DNA of 10,097 bases from RYN-433 sp036558265 (GCA_036558265.1 DATBFY010000462.1:1-10097), one strand, 5' to 3'. Shown: positions 1 through 7,012, counted from the stretch's first letter. The notes: generated from the letters alone by a model not told the origin. Translations and numbers: made by a program.

Positions 1-1338
1 CACGCTCAGCGGCAACAAAAACGGCTCCTGCAACACGACCGAAACCGCCGCCCGCACGTCCGCCAGCTTCACCCCCCGCAGATCCCGCCCCTCCACCAAA
101 ACTCGCCCCGACCACGGATCGAAGAACCGCGGCACCAGCGACACCAGCGTGCTCTTGCCCGCGCCCGTCGGCCCGACCACCGCCAGCATCTGCCCCGCGC
201 CCACCTCCAGGCTCACCTCGTGCAGGACGGGCCTGCCCTGGTCATATCCGAAGGTCACCTCCTCCCACCGCACTGCGCAACCCCGCGCGTGCGAAACCGC
301 AAGCGGCCGGGCATCGGACGCATCGTGCACCCCCACCGCCACGTCCAGCACCTCGCTCACGCGGTCGATGCTTGCCTCCACGCTCTTCACGTTCCCGTAC
401 AACCCCAGCAACCCCTGCGACGCCGCCTGGATCGTCCGCCAGTACGCAAGGAACACGAGCAAGCTCCCCAGCGACATCGCCCCCTCGAGTACCCGCCGCC
501 CGCCGAAGTACAGCACGATCGCCGTCCCCACCGTCGCCGCCGCCCCGTTCACGACCGTGTAGATCTGCTTGAGTACGAGCCCCTGCCGCGTGCTGCGCAC
601 GGCGTCCGCCGCAAGCCGCCGGTACTGCTGCACGTTCCGTGACTCGGCCGAAAACGCCTGCACCAGCGGGATCGCCCCGAGCGTCGTGTGCACGAAACTC
701 GCCAGTCGCGCCTGCGCCTCGCGATTGGTCCGCGTCGTTCGCTTGAGCCGCCGCCCGAAGAAATAGGCCGACGCCCCGAGCAACGGCGCCACCGCCAGCG
801 CGATCGACGCCAACCGCCAATCCAATCGCCACGCCACCGCCCCCACCAGCGCCAGCGTCAGCACGTGCTGGATCGGCGCAACCAGCAACCCCTCCGCCAC
901 CGTGTAGACGCACCACGTGTCGCCGCTTAAGCGGCTGAGCGAATCGCCCACCGGCGTCTTGCCATGAAACAGCAGCGACAACCGCTGCAGCCGCGCGAAC
1001 AGGTCCCCCGCCAGGTCGTACACCATCCGCTGCCCCGCCGCCGTCCACCCGAACGATAAGCCCGCGTCCACGAGGCTTGTAACCAGGAATATCCCCAGGC
1101 TCGCGATCGCCGCCACGACCACCAGCGCCGCGGGCGTCGCCCCCACACCGACCATCGCCAGTCCCCTGCTCAACCACCCCGGCGCCGCTTCCGACCCCAG
1201 CGCACCATCCACCAGCAACTTCAAAGGCCACGGGGCCGCCACCGCCACCCCCGCCGCCACGCACGACAACACCCCCACCCCCAGCAGCCACCGCCACTGC
1301 CGCAGCGCATACCCGATGATTCGCCGATACCTGCCCAC
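1..1338 (-). CDS. ABC exporter, fused membrane and ATPase domains (partial)
   Basis: This reads as an ABC half-exporter of the MsbA/BmrA type, which would pump a lipid, glycan or drug out of the cytoplasm as a dimer. The window shows 446 codons and cuts off the C-terminal end. About six membrane segments are visible near residues 18-38, 68-90, 150-170, 175-195, 265-280 and 290-305. An ATPase domain follows, with an aromatic A-loop (FGYDQ, Tyr365), Walker A GPTGAGKST at 389-397 and Q-loop Gln437 in VVLQEPF. The signature motif, Walker B and H-loop lie beyond the edge. The chosen start is GTG at 1338, because an in-frame TAG lies just upstream (1348-1350) and no earlier start exists. An AAGGAG sits about 14 bases before it, which is a long spacing. 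A deacetylase gene lies 239 bases upstream on the same strand. The substrate cannot be told; glycan or lipid export is only suggested by neighbours. Confidence 0.9.
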   Translation of the reverse strand, partial: MGRYRRIIGYALRQWRWLLGVGVLSCVAAGVAVAAPWPLKLLVDGALGSEAAPGWLSRGLAMVGVGATPAALVVVAAIASLGIFLVTSLVDAGLSFGWTAAGQRMVYDLAGDLFARLQRLSLLFHGKTPVGDSLSRLSGDTWCVYTVAEGLLVAPIQHVLTLALVGAVAWRLDWRLASIALAVAPLLGASAYFFGRRLKRTTRTNREAQARLASFVHTTLGAIPLVQAFSAESRNVQQYRRLAADAVRSTRQGLVLKQIYTVVNGAAATVGTAIVLYFGGRRVLEGAMSLGSLLVFLAYWRTIQAASQGLLGLYGNVKSVEASIDRVSEVLDVAVGVHDASDARPLAVSHARGCAVRWEEVTFGYDQGRPVLHEVSLEVGAGQMLAVVGPTGAGKSTLVSLVPRFFDPWSGRVLVEGRDLRGVKLADVRAAVSVVLQEPFLLPLSV

Positions 1339-1356
1339 GGCGGCGACCTACGCTCC

Positions 1357-1384
1357 TTTTCTCGCTTCTCGCTTCTCAATTCGA
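1357..1384. repeat. Heptad repeat tract in the ABC exporter leader
   Basis: On the plus strand the pattern NNTTCTC repeats every 7 bases: TTTTCTC (1357), two exact copies of GCTTCTC (1364 and 1371), then a degenerate AATTCGA. Read on the minus strand the units are GAGAANN and run into the AAGGAG that probably serves as the exporter's ribosome binding site. A related, longer tract lies at 1531-1565, on the other side of the inverted repeat. The function is unknown. Confidence 0.7.
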
Positions 1385-1396
1385 ACGGTGAGCGGC

Positions 1397-1506
1397 GTCA
1401 TCCTGATAATGAGGAGGCTCTGCCGACGAAGGATCTTGCCTCGAATGGACGATCGCTTGTCTTCGCGGCCAGATCCTTCGGTCGTCTTAGACTCCCTCAG
1501 GATGAC
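1397..1506. repeat. Inverted pair of short hairpin-type intergenic repeats
   Basis: The arms at 1397-1436 and 1471-1506 are inverted copies of one another. Both begin with GTCATCCTGA (reading the second on the minus strand) and both end with CGAAGGATCT. The middles differ by substitutions and small gaps. Each arm is also internally palindromic, with ATCCT facing AGGAT, and the second arm holds GTCT-T-AGAC at its centre. About 34 bases separate the arms. From memory, short elements ending in GATCCTTCG and CTCAGGATGAC occur between genes in many GC-rich bacterial genomes, so this may be a miniature non-autonomous repeat rather than a gene-specific structure. It could also act as a terminator for the deacetylase gene, but no U-tract is visible. 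Confidence 0.75.
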
Positions 1507-1530
1507 GACCTCCCGACGACCTGAGCAACG

Positions 1531-1565
1531 CGTTCTCACTTCTCGATTCTCAATTCTCGCTTCTA
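1531..1565. repeat. Five-unit heptad repeat tract
   Basis: Five consecutive 7-base units fit NNTTCTN: CGTTCTC, ACTTCTC, GATTCTC, then AATTCTC and GCTTCTA. The tract lies about 12 bases past the deacetylase stop codon. With the tract at 1357-1384 it brackets the inverted repeat pair. The stretch CTTCTCGATTCTCAATTC here matches 17 of 18 bases of one in the left tract, so the two look like direct repeats around an insertion. Confidence 0.75.
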
Positions 1566-1577
1566 TGACTCGTGGCA

Positions 1578-2348
1578 TCACTCAACATCCGCAAAACTCA
1601 CCAACCTCACCCCATTCTCCGCCACCGCCTCACGCACCTTCGGATCACACAACGCCGCCACCTCGATCGCCCGCTCCGCCCGGTACATGGTCTCCAGGCC
1701 ATCATCGTACCCCGGATGGCACGCGACCTCCGTCGCCCCCTCTCGCAGACTCCGGATGATCCGCACCAGCGCCTCCGCGCAGATCCCCTGGTGATACGCC
1801 CCGCCCTGCTCATCCTGACCGTAAAAGTCGCCGCAGTAGAGCACCTTCCCCCCGTGCCGCAGCGGCACGTCCAGGCGCGCCGCCTCCTCCTCGACGATCG
1901 GCCAAACCCGCGTGTCCTGGTGCACGTGCTGGTGCGAATCCAGATGCGTCGGCGGACGATCCAAAAGGTGCAGGAACATCTCCACCTGTCGCCGCACCTC
2001 CGCCCGCACCTCGCGCACGTCGTTCAGATCGCAAACCTGGTAAAGCGGCACCCACTGCTCGTCCCGGATCGTCCACTCCGCGAAATCCAGGTGCAGCCCC
2101 ACACCCAATCTCGAATTGCCCTTGGCATAGGTCGCCGCCGCCGCCGCCCCGCCCCACCGCACCATCAGGCTGGCGCTGGTGACGATCCCGCGCTCGTGCG
2201 CCTCGATGATCCCGCGGTTGACGCCCGGGCTCATGCCCAGGTCGTCGGCGTTGACCACGAGCAGTTTCCCGCGCGGGGCGCCGCACCGCTTTGAATCACC
2301 GCTACGTTCAATCGTATCGGGTACTGATGACATCCGGCCGCTGCTCAT
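1578..2348 (-). CDS. YdjC/ChbG/HpnK-family carbohydrate deacetylase
   Basis: The 256-residue protein matches the YdjC-like family, metal-dependent enzymes that remove acetyl groups from N-acetylated sugars such as chitooligosaccharides (ChbG) or hopanoid-linked sugars (HpnK). Visible motifs are NADDLG at 33-38 with the paired Asp, GLHLD at 84-88, DSHQHVH at 137-143 with three His, and a C-terminal CHPGYDD at 210-216. These supply the expected metal ligands and catalytic residues, so the enzyme looks intact, and its length is normal for the family. The ATG at 2348 is used here; Met6 is an alternative. Neither has a clear Shine-Dalgarno, and the family core begins only around residue 29, so the true start is uncertain. 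It starts 19 bases after the HEPN-like gene and may share its transcript. A glycosyltransferase and an exporter nearby fit glycan modification, but the actual sugar is unknown. Confidence 0.9.
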   Translation of the reverse strand: MSSGRMSSVPDTIERSGDSKRCGAPRGKLLVVNADDLGMSPGVNRGIIEAHERGIVTSASLMVRWGGAAAAATYAKGNSRLGVGLHLDFAEWTIRDEQWVPLYQVCDLNDVREVRAEVRRQVEMFLHLLDRPPTHLDSHQHVHQDTRVWPIVEEEAARLDVPLRHGGKVLYCGDFYGQDEQGGAYHQGICAEALVRIIRSLREGATEVACHPGYDDGLETMYRAERAIEVAALCDPKVREAVAENGVRLVSFADVE

Positions 2349-2367
2349 TGCGGCGCCGCCGCGCGGA

Positions 2368-2883
2368 TTACGATTCGGGACGAATCAGGTCCTCGGCCGC
2401 GGTGTAAAGCGCCTTGATCAGGTGACGTCCCGCTTCCTCGTAAAGCAGGTTGATTTGAAAATTGTACTCGACCGGCACCTGAAGATTCCCGTCGGGTTTC
2501 ACCCAGGGATACTCGCAATTGGCCGGATGTGCCCCGCCGCCTTTGACCGACGGCGCCAGGAGTTCGATCTTTCGCGCCAGCTTGCGAATCGCCCCGATCA
2601 TCCAACTGCGGTCCTTGGGAGAGTGGCTCGACTCGTTCGCGAACTGCTGGCGCACGATGATCGGCAGCACCTTGGCAATGTACGCGTGACTCGATTGCAG
2701 GCTTTCCGGGTCGGTGCCCTGTCCACAGAGATGAGCTTTGCAGATCTTCTCGCAAGCCATCTGCAGAAAGTGAAGCTGGTGACATTCCGGGAGCTTGGCG
2801 TCCTCCAGCAGCGCCTCCCGGGCATAAAGATCACTTCGCGCCTGCTTCGCGTATGCCACCCGCCACTCTGAATTGGTTGGCAT
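2368..2883 (-). CDS. HEPN-like helical protein
   Basis: The 171-residue protein is predicted to be mostly helical. Its N-terminal half resembles HEPN-domain proteins: a helix with RSDLYAREALLED at 17-28, then a second with HFLQMACEKICKAHL at 38-52. A loop with NCEYPW at 122-127 precedes a C-terminal helix at 145-167. HEPN proteins are often RNases or partners in toxin-antitoxin and defence pairs. The usual RNase motif (Arg, 4-6 residues, His) is absent at every His I checked, so nuclease activity is doubtful. The ATG shares its A with the stop codon of the upstream gene (TGATG), with a G-rich stretch just before it, which implies translational coupling. The deacetylase gene follows 19 bases later. 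The family call is by pattern only and the function is unknown. Confidence 0.65.
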   Translation of the reverse strand: MPTNSEWRVAYAKQARSDLYAREALLEDAKLPECHQLHFLQMACEKICKAHLCGQGTDPESLQSSHAYIAKVLPIIVRQQFANESSHSPKDRSWMIGAIRKLARKIELLAPSVKGGGAHPANCEYPWVKPDGNLQVPVEYNFQINLLYEEAGRHLIKALYTAAEDLIRPES

Positions 2884-3230
2884 CAGCCCCCCACGGCCGC
2901 GCGCGCTGGCTTGTTGACGAATTCACCGCCAAGCCGCCATTCGTTCGGCAGCCGCGTCGGATCCTGTCGGATCTGCTCGAACTCCTTCGGGGTCACCTCC
3001 ACGATCATGGAGGGATAACAGATGCCGCTGGCGGAGTGCGGGCCGAAGTGTACCGGGATGATTCCGTGGGCGGTCGTGTTCTGGTTCACTTCGAGCAGCT
3101 TGATCGGTTCGGCAGGATCGTTCTCATGCCCCTCCGGCGCGAGCAGGCGCACGATCCGAACGATCCCCGGCTCAACCTCAAAATGGGCCTGCGCAAGTCG
3201 CTGGGCGACGGCATCTTTCGTAACGTCCAT
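2883..3230 (-). CDS. Conserved-looking small protein paired with the HEPN-like gene
   Basis: I do not recognise a named family. The protein has 115 residues from the ATG at 3230, chosen because AGGAG lies 9 bases upstream. Upstream in-frame starts at 3257 (ATG) and 3281 (TTG) would add 9 or 17 residues. It has no signal peptide or membrane segment. The sequence looks like a compact alpha/beta fold: EPGIVRIVRLL at 20-30, EPIKLLEVNQNTT at 41-53, HGIIPVHFGPH at 55-65, YPSMIVEVTPKEFEQI at 72-87, and LPNEWRL at 94-100. Its TGA shares one base with the ATG of the next gene, so the two products are probably made together and may interact. An antitoxin or partner role is possible but rests only on gene arrangement. 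A 74-base spacer separates it from the large gene upstream. Confidence 0.7.
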   Translation of the reverse strand: MDVTKDAVAQRLAQAHFEVEPGIVRIVRLLAPEGHENDPAEPIKLLEVNQNTTAHGIIPVHFGPHSASGICYPSMIVEVTPKEFEQIRQDPTRLPNEWRLGGEFVNKPARAAVGG

Positions 3231-3304
3231 CGCGGGACACTCCTGATTGGAGATCATACGTTTCTCACGTGATCGGGACAATCACCGACCTGAAAGGCCG
3301 CCGC

Positions 3305-5896
3305 TCATTCCCGCAACACGTCCTCCCCCAGCGCCCCGCGCACCGCCGCGAGCGCCCGCCCATACTGTGCGACCGCGAGCACCGTGAAGAGCAACGCCAC
3401 CCCGCTCACCCCGACGCCCGCAGCCTCCATCCCTCCCCCCGCCAGGCCCCCCGCCGCCAGGACGACGCCGCCCGTCCACGCCCACGCCCGCGCCGTCCAC
3501 GCCGGCCACGCGCAATACCGCGCCATCTGCTTCCCGGCGCCGTGCTCTTCGATCGTCATCCGCAGCCGCGCCCCGCCCAGCGTCCCGCCGCGCAACTCCA
3601 GGTCCCACCGGTCGTAACTCCCCCCCCGCAGCACCACGAGACCGCCCGCGCGCAATCGTCTCTCCAACTCGGCCAGCCGCTCCTCGGCACTTCGCCAGCG
3701 CTCGTGCCAGACCGAAACGGTCCGCCGCCACGGCAGGACCAGCACACCCCTCTTCCGGCACTCCACCGCCGACGGTGCCGTCACTTCATCCGTCCACGCC
3801 AGCGTGCCCGCATATACGCGACCGACCAGCCGGCGTTTACACCTCGCGCGCCCCATGAACCGCGCCACCGGCTGGATCAGGTGCAGCAACGCCGTCATCG
3901 CCCGCGCCCGGATCGCCCGGCGCCCGGTTGACTCGATGAACGTCGCCTGCCCCGCCGCGATGATCGATTGGATCACCGGCACCAGCAGCGCGAGCACGAG
4001 CAGCGGCAACGCCCAGAGCATCGGCCGCCACCAAAGCCCACCGATCGCCGCTGCCCCCAGCGCCGCCACCAGCAGGTACCATTCGGGCATCAGCCCCATC
4101 GAAATCCAGACGGTCGCCGCCGGCTGATAAACCGACTGAAAGAGCGCCGACCCCCACGTCCCGTGATAAATCCGCCGTCGGCTGTGACCCAGCGCGCGCG
4201 TCGCCGTCGGGTCGTAGAGCCTCCCGGACCAGACCGCCCGCCCGCCCGCCGTATACCGCTGCGGCCACTTGCGCGCCAGCATCCCTTCCGCCGCCCCGTA
4301 GTTATACTGCTGCCGCCAGTACCTCCGGATGCTCGCGCGCCGGTGATGCCAGACCATCGCCCCCGCAGTGAACCCCAGCGTCCACCCCCGCTCCTGGATC
4401 CGCCAGCAGACGTCCACATCGTCCCCGGCGATCGTGAACTGCGGATCGAACCCGCGGATCTCGCGAAGCCGCGCCGTGCGGAACGCCATGTTGCAACCCG
4501 GGATGTGCTCCGCCATCCGATCCGTCAGGAGCACGTGCGTCGGGTTCCCCGGCGAGCGCGAGACGCCCTCGGCCACCAGCCCGTCCCCCGCCGGCGCAAT
4601 GTTCGGCCCGCCGATGCCGGCGTGGTCCCCGTGCGCGAACGCGTCCGCCAGGTACATCAGCCAGTGCTCGTCCGGCCATGCATCATCATCCAGGTAGGCG
4701 ATGATCTCCCCCTCCGCCGCCGCCAGGCCAACGTTGCGCGCCACGCTCAGGCCCTGCGGCGGGACGCTGATCAGCCGCACCGCATCGAAACCCTTGACGA
4801 TCCTGGCCGTCTCGTCCGTCGACCCGTCATCGACGACGATCGTCTCGAAATTCGGGTACTCCAGCGCCGCCACGCCCGCCAGCGTCCGCCGGATGGTCCG
4901 CGCCCCGTTTCGCGTGCACACCACCACGGAGACGTGCGGCCACGACCGGTCCACCGGGAACGGCGCGTCCGCGTAAACCCGCCGGACCACGTCCAATGAC
5001 GCCCTGGGCGTCCGTTCGCGCGTCGTCAGCCCGAACCGCCAGTCATCGATCTCCTGCCCTCCGCGGTGCCACTCGTCCGTCCAGGCGAACACGAACATCC
5101 CGGCACATCCCGACGACAGCACGCTCTGGATCTGCCACTCCAGCGTCTGGGCCTGGCGCGCCTCGCCGTTCCGCAGACTGTCCAGGCCGATCTCCGCCAT
5201 CACCAGCGGTCGATCCCCCGCGATGTTCTGGAGGCGCGCCAGGTACGCTTCCAGCCTCTCGCGCGACTCCAGGTAGACATTGAAGCACGCGAAGTCCAGG
5301 AATGGCAGGTAAAGGTATTCGGTTGACGGATAATTGACGTAAGTGACCAGCGCGCCGGCATCTTCGCCCTTAACCGCCTCGTAAAGCCGCCGGACGAACC
5401 GCTCGACCCTCCGATGACCATGCCAGCGCACGATCGGCGCCGGGATCTCGTTGCCGACGGCGTATGCCAGGATCGCCGGATGACCGGCGCACGATCGAAC
5501 CCCTTCGCGTACCCGCGCGATGATTTGTGTCGCTCGGTCGGCATCGTCCAGGAACGTCACGTGCTGTTCCCAGGGCAGGCCGACCATCACGCGAAGGCCG
5601 TGCCCGGCGGCGAGATCGAGCAGCCACCGCGGCGGGACCGTGTAGACCCGGACGGTGTTGATCCCGCACGTCGCCATCTCCGCAAAGTCGCGCTCGACCT
5701 GCTCACGAGTGTGATACTCGCACCCATCGGACCCGGGACGGAACGGGCCGTACGTAACGCCCCTCACATAAAACTTCTGGTCACCGACGAAGAGGAACTT
5801 GCCGCGCACGCTCGGACGCACGAGAGTCCTGGGTGCCTGCGGCGTGACGGAGACAGGGGTATTGCTGACGGGAACTGGGCTCGAAAGGGTTGACAC
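3305..5896 (-). CDS. Membrane fusion protein: glycosidase-like domain plus GT2 glycosyltransferase
   Basis: The 863-residue protein joins two carbohydrate-active domains. Residues about 32-314 look like a clan GH-A TIM barrel (GH2/GH5-like), with GNE at 148-150 as the expected acid/base Glu and AEIG with Glu235 as the nucleophile. Residues about 320-545 form a GT2 fold: VVVCTRNG, VDDGSTD at 355-361, the metal-binding YLDDDAW at 401-407, PGCNMAF at 466-472, GDDVDVCWR at 491-499, then RRYWRQQYNYG at 524-534. Two membrane segments follow (about 606-646), a basic soluble stretch, and two more hydrophobic segments near 805-844. The N-terminal 25 residues are rich in Ser, Pro and Thr and show no signal peptide. 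The GTG at 5896 is chosen because GGAGGGG lies 9 bases upstream; a TTG at 5914 is possible and would add six residues. It probably builds or edits a surface glycan at the inner membrane. Donor and acceptor are unknown. Confidence 0.9.
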   Translation of the reverse strand: MSTLSSPVPVSNTPVSVTPQAPRTLVRPSVRGKFLFVGDQKFYVRGVTYGPFRPGSDGCEYHTREQVERDFAEMATCGINTVRVYTVPPRWLLDLAAGHGLRVMVGLPWEQHVTFLDDADRATQIIARVREGVRSCAGHPAILAYAVGNEIPAPIVRWHGHRRVERFVRRLYEAVKGEDAGALVTYVNYPSTEYLYLPFLDFACFNVYLESRERLEAYLARLQNIAGDRPLVMAEIGLDSLRNGEARQAQTLEWQIQSVLSSGCAGMFVFAWTDEWHRGGQEIDDWRFGLTTRERTPRASLDVVRRVYADAPFPVDRSWPHVSVVVCTRNGARTIRRTLAGVAALEYPNFETIVVDDGSTDETARIVKGFDAVRLISVPPQGLSVARNVGLAAAEGEIIAYLDDDAWPDEHWLMYLADAFAHGDHAGIGGPNIAPAGDGLVAEGVSRSPGNPTHVLLTDRMAEHIPGCNMAFRTARLREIRGFDPQFTIAGDDVDVCWRIQERGWTLGFTAGAMVWHHRRASIRRYWRQQYNYGAAEGMLARKWPQRYTAGGRAVWSGRLYDPTATRALGHSRRRIYHGTWGSALFQSVYQPAATVWISMGLMPEWYLLVAALGAAAIGGLWWRPMLWALPLLVLALLVPVIQSIIAAGQATFIESTGRRAIRARAMTALLHLIQPVARFMGRARCKRRLVGRVYAGTLAWTDEVTAPSAVECRKRGVLVLPWRRTVSVWHERWRSAEERLAELERRLRAGGLVVLRGGSYDRWDLELRGGTLGGARLRMTIEEHGAGKQMARYCAWPAWTARAWAWTGGVVLAAGGLAGGGMEAAGVGVSGVALLFTVLAVAQYGRALAAVRGALGEDVLRE

Positions 5897-6087
5897 GTTG
5901 TTGTTCCCCTCCAAGGGGAGCGCTGAATTAATTCAAGCGGCATCATGCCATCCCACTCGGCGGACTCAGCCGAACCGATATTGTTCAGATTGCGTCAGAT
6001 TACCTTGGATATGACCCATTGAGAGCGGGCAAAGATAGCGACTGGCGTCTGTTATCATCGAGCGACTTAAGAAATTAATGAATCGCC

Positions 6088-6116
6088 TTGATATGGTACT
6101 CTTTGAGTCCTATATT
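6088..6116 (+). promoter_or_regulatory. Sigma70-type promoter for the Rrf2 gene and sufA
   Basis: TTGATA (6088-6093) and TATATT (6111-6116) are separated by exactly 17 bases, close to the TTGACA/TATAAT consensus. Transcription would begin near 6122-6125, leaving a very short leader before the ATG at 6133 or 6142. TGAGTC (6104-6109) in the spacer and GACTCA (6123-6128) form an inverted repeat around the -10 box. Confidence 0.65.
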
Positions 6117-6117
6117 C

Positions 6118-6132
6118 GTTGAGACTCAGTCT
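6118..6132. promoter_or_regulatory. Candidate Rrf2 operator, site 1
   Basis: GTTGAGACTCAGTCT begins one base after the -10 box and ends right before the ATG at 6133. It contains the perfect inverted repeats AGACT-C-AGTCT and TGAG-A-CTCA. The same 15-base motif, with two changes, sits in the same place after the -10 box before sufB. A repressor bound here would block transcription start, which suits autoregulation by the Rrf2 protein. No binding data are implied. Confidence 0.5.
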
Positions 6133-6141
6133 ATGCTGTGC

Positions 6142-6597
6142 ATGAGCAAGAAAACCGAATACGCCCTGATGGCTCTGGCCCATTTAGCCGAGCAACCGGG
6201 GCGCGTCGCATCGGCGCGTGAGATCGCCGAGGCGCACGACCTGCCGGCGCCCTTGCTCATGAACATTCTCAAGAATCTGCAAGGCCATGGCGTGCTGCGC
6301 AGCACGCGCGGGGTCAAGGGCGGCTATCAGATCGCCCGCGAACTCGATTCGCTCTCGCTTTACGGGCTGATCGCCATGGTTGACTGCCAGGGACATGCGA
6401 CGGAAGGCGATTGCGGATGTCTCGAGCATGCGCATGACGCAGCGATTCAATTGACCGGCTCTCATGGCCCGGTGCAGGCTTTGCAGCTTAAGCTCGTTCG
6501 ATTCTTGAAGGACGTGCGCGTGGCGAGCCTGGTGATGCCCGGTCGCCGCATTGACGTTCCGGTCGAGCGATTGACGCTGAGCAGGATTAACAACTAA
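6142..6597 (+). CDS. Rrf2-family transcriptional regulator (IscR/SufR-like role)
   Basis: The protein (151 residues) has an Rrf2 winged-helix domain: KKTEYALMALAHLAE at 3-17, recognition region SAREIAEAHDLPAPLLMNIL at 24-43, and wing STRGVKGGYQIAR at 54-66. Rrf2 proteins such as IscR often bind a 2Fe-2S cluster and switch Fe-S assembly genes. Here the cysteines lie at 82, 91 and 93, giving C-X8-C-X-C, with His96 and His98 nearby; the IscR pattern is roughly evenly spaced C-X5-C-X5-C. Cluster binding is plausible but the ligand set differs. ATG 6142 gives the usual family N-terminus; ATG 6133, also in frame, would add MLC. Neither has a clear Shine-Dalgarno. The SufA-like gene follows after 21 bases, so they are probably co-transcribed. 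Confidence 0.9.
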   Translation: MSKKTEYALMALAHLAEQPGRVASAREIAEAHDLPAPLLMNILKNLQGHGVLRSTRGVKGGYQIARELDSLSLYGLIAMVDCQGHATEGDCGCLEHAHDAAIQLTGSHGPVQALQLKLVRFLKDVRVASLVMPGRRIDVPVERLTLSRINN

Positions 6598-6618
6598 CCG
6601 ACAAAGGAGATCATTCCC

Positions 6619-6954
6619 ATGCCCATTACGCTTTCTGAAAACGCCGCCAAGGAGATCAAGTCGATCATCAAGGATCAGGGCCTGCCCGAAGACAAGACCC
6701 GCTTGCGCGTAGGCGTGAAAGGAGGAGGTTGCTCTGGGTTCTCGTACATGCTGGACCTGGTGGAGGACGAGCCGGCCGAGCAGGATGAGCAACTCGAATC
6801 CAACGGGGTGAAGATCGTCGTGGACATGAAGTCGTACCTGTACCTGAACGGGGCGGAAATTGACTTCAAGGACGAGGTGATGGGGCGAGGCTTCGTCTTT
6901 AAAAACCCCAACGCGACGAGCACCTGCGGGTGCGGTCACAGCTTCCAAGCTTAA
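6619..6954 (+). CDS. sufA: A-type Fe-S cluster carrier (SufA/IscA-like)
   Basis: The 111-residue protein is a typical A-type carrier, which takes an Fe-S cluster from the SufBCD scaffold and hands it to target enzymes. It has the family length and the three conserved cysteines: Cys38 in KGGGCSGF, then Cys103 and Cys105 in STCGCGHSF near the C-terminus. NGAEIDFKDEVMGRGFVFKNPNA at 77-99 is the family core. AAAGGAG lies 9 bases before the ATG, a strong ribosome binding site, and the regulator gene ends 21 bases upstream. SufA, IscA and ErpA cannot be separated by sequence alone. The symbol reflects the place in a suf locus. A 104-base spacer with its own likely promoter separates it from sufB. 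Confidence 0.93.
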   Translation: MPITLSENAAKEIKSIIKDQGLPEDKTRLRVGVKGGGCSGFSYMLDLVEDEPAEQDEQLESNGVKIVVDMKSYLYLNGAEIDFKDEVMGRGFVFKNPNATSTCGCGHSFQA

Positions 6955-6980
6955 TTGCAGCCACAATTTACGATTTTTTC

Positions 6981-7010
6981 GTGACCTCCGTGCCTGCGCC
7001 GTCGTAGAAT
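6981..7010 (+). promoter_or_regulatory. Possible promoter for sufBCD
   Basis: GTGACC (6981-6986) and TAGAAT (7005-7010) are 18 bases apart. The -10 box matches consensus at 5 of 6 bases and the -35 box at 4 of 6. The case is strengthened by the operator-like motif that follows the -10 box in the same geometry as at the regulator promoter. A weak -35 would fit a promoter needing help or giving modest output. Confidence 0.45.
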
Positions 7011-7012
7011 CA

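Noticed and set aside
242..1297. Minus-strand open frame of 351 codons, very rich in Gly, Ala and Arg
   Set aside because: It is an alternate frame of the ABC exporter, whose true frame shows membrane segments and a Walker A motif. The composition is typical of a GC-rich shadow frame.
1348..1581. Minus-strand open frame of 77 codons between the deacetylase and exporter genes
   Set aside because: It is made almost entirely of the heptad tracts and the inverted repeat pair, and the product is charged low-complexity sequence with no recognisable fold.
3968..4999. Plus-strand open frame of 343 codons, rich in Arg and Pro
   Set aside because: It is antisense to the GT2 and membrane region of the fusion gene and has the biased composition of a shadow frame.
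6184..6966. Minus-strand open frame of 260 codons
   Set aside because: It runs antisense across both the Rrf2 gene and the A-type carrier gene, which are clearly real.
6970..6982. Small hairpin ACGA-TTTTT-TCGT after the A-type carrier gene, considered as a terminator
   Set aside because: The stem is only 4 base pairs with the T run in the loop, not after the stem, so it would not act as an intrinsic terminator.
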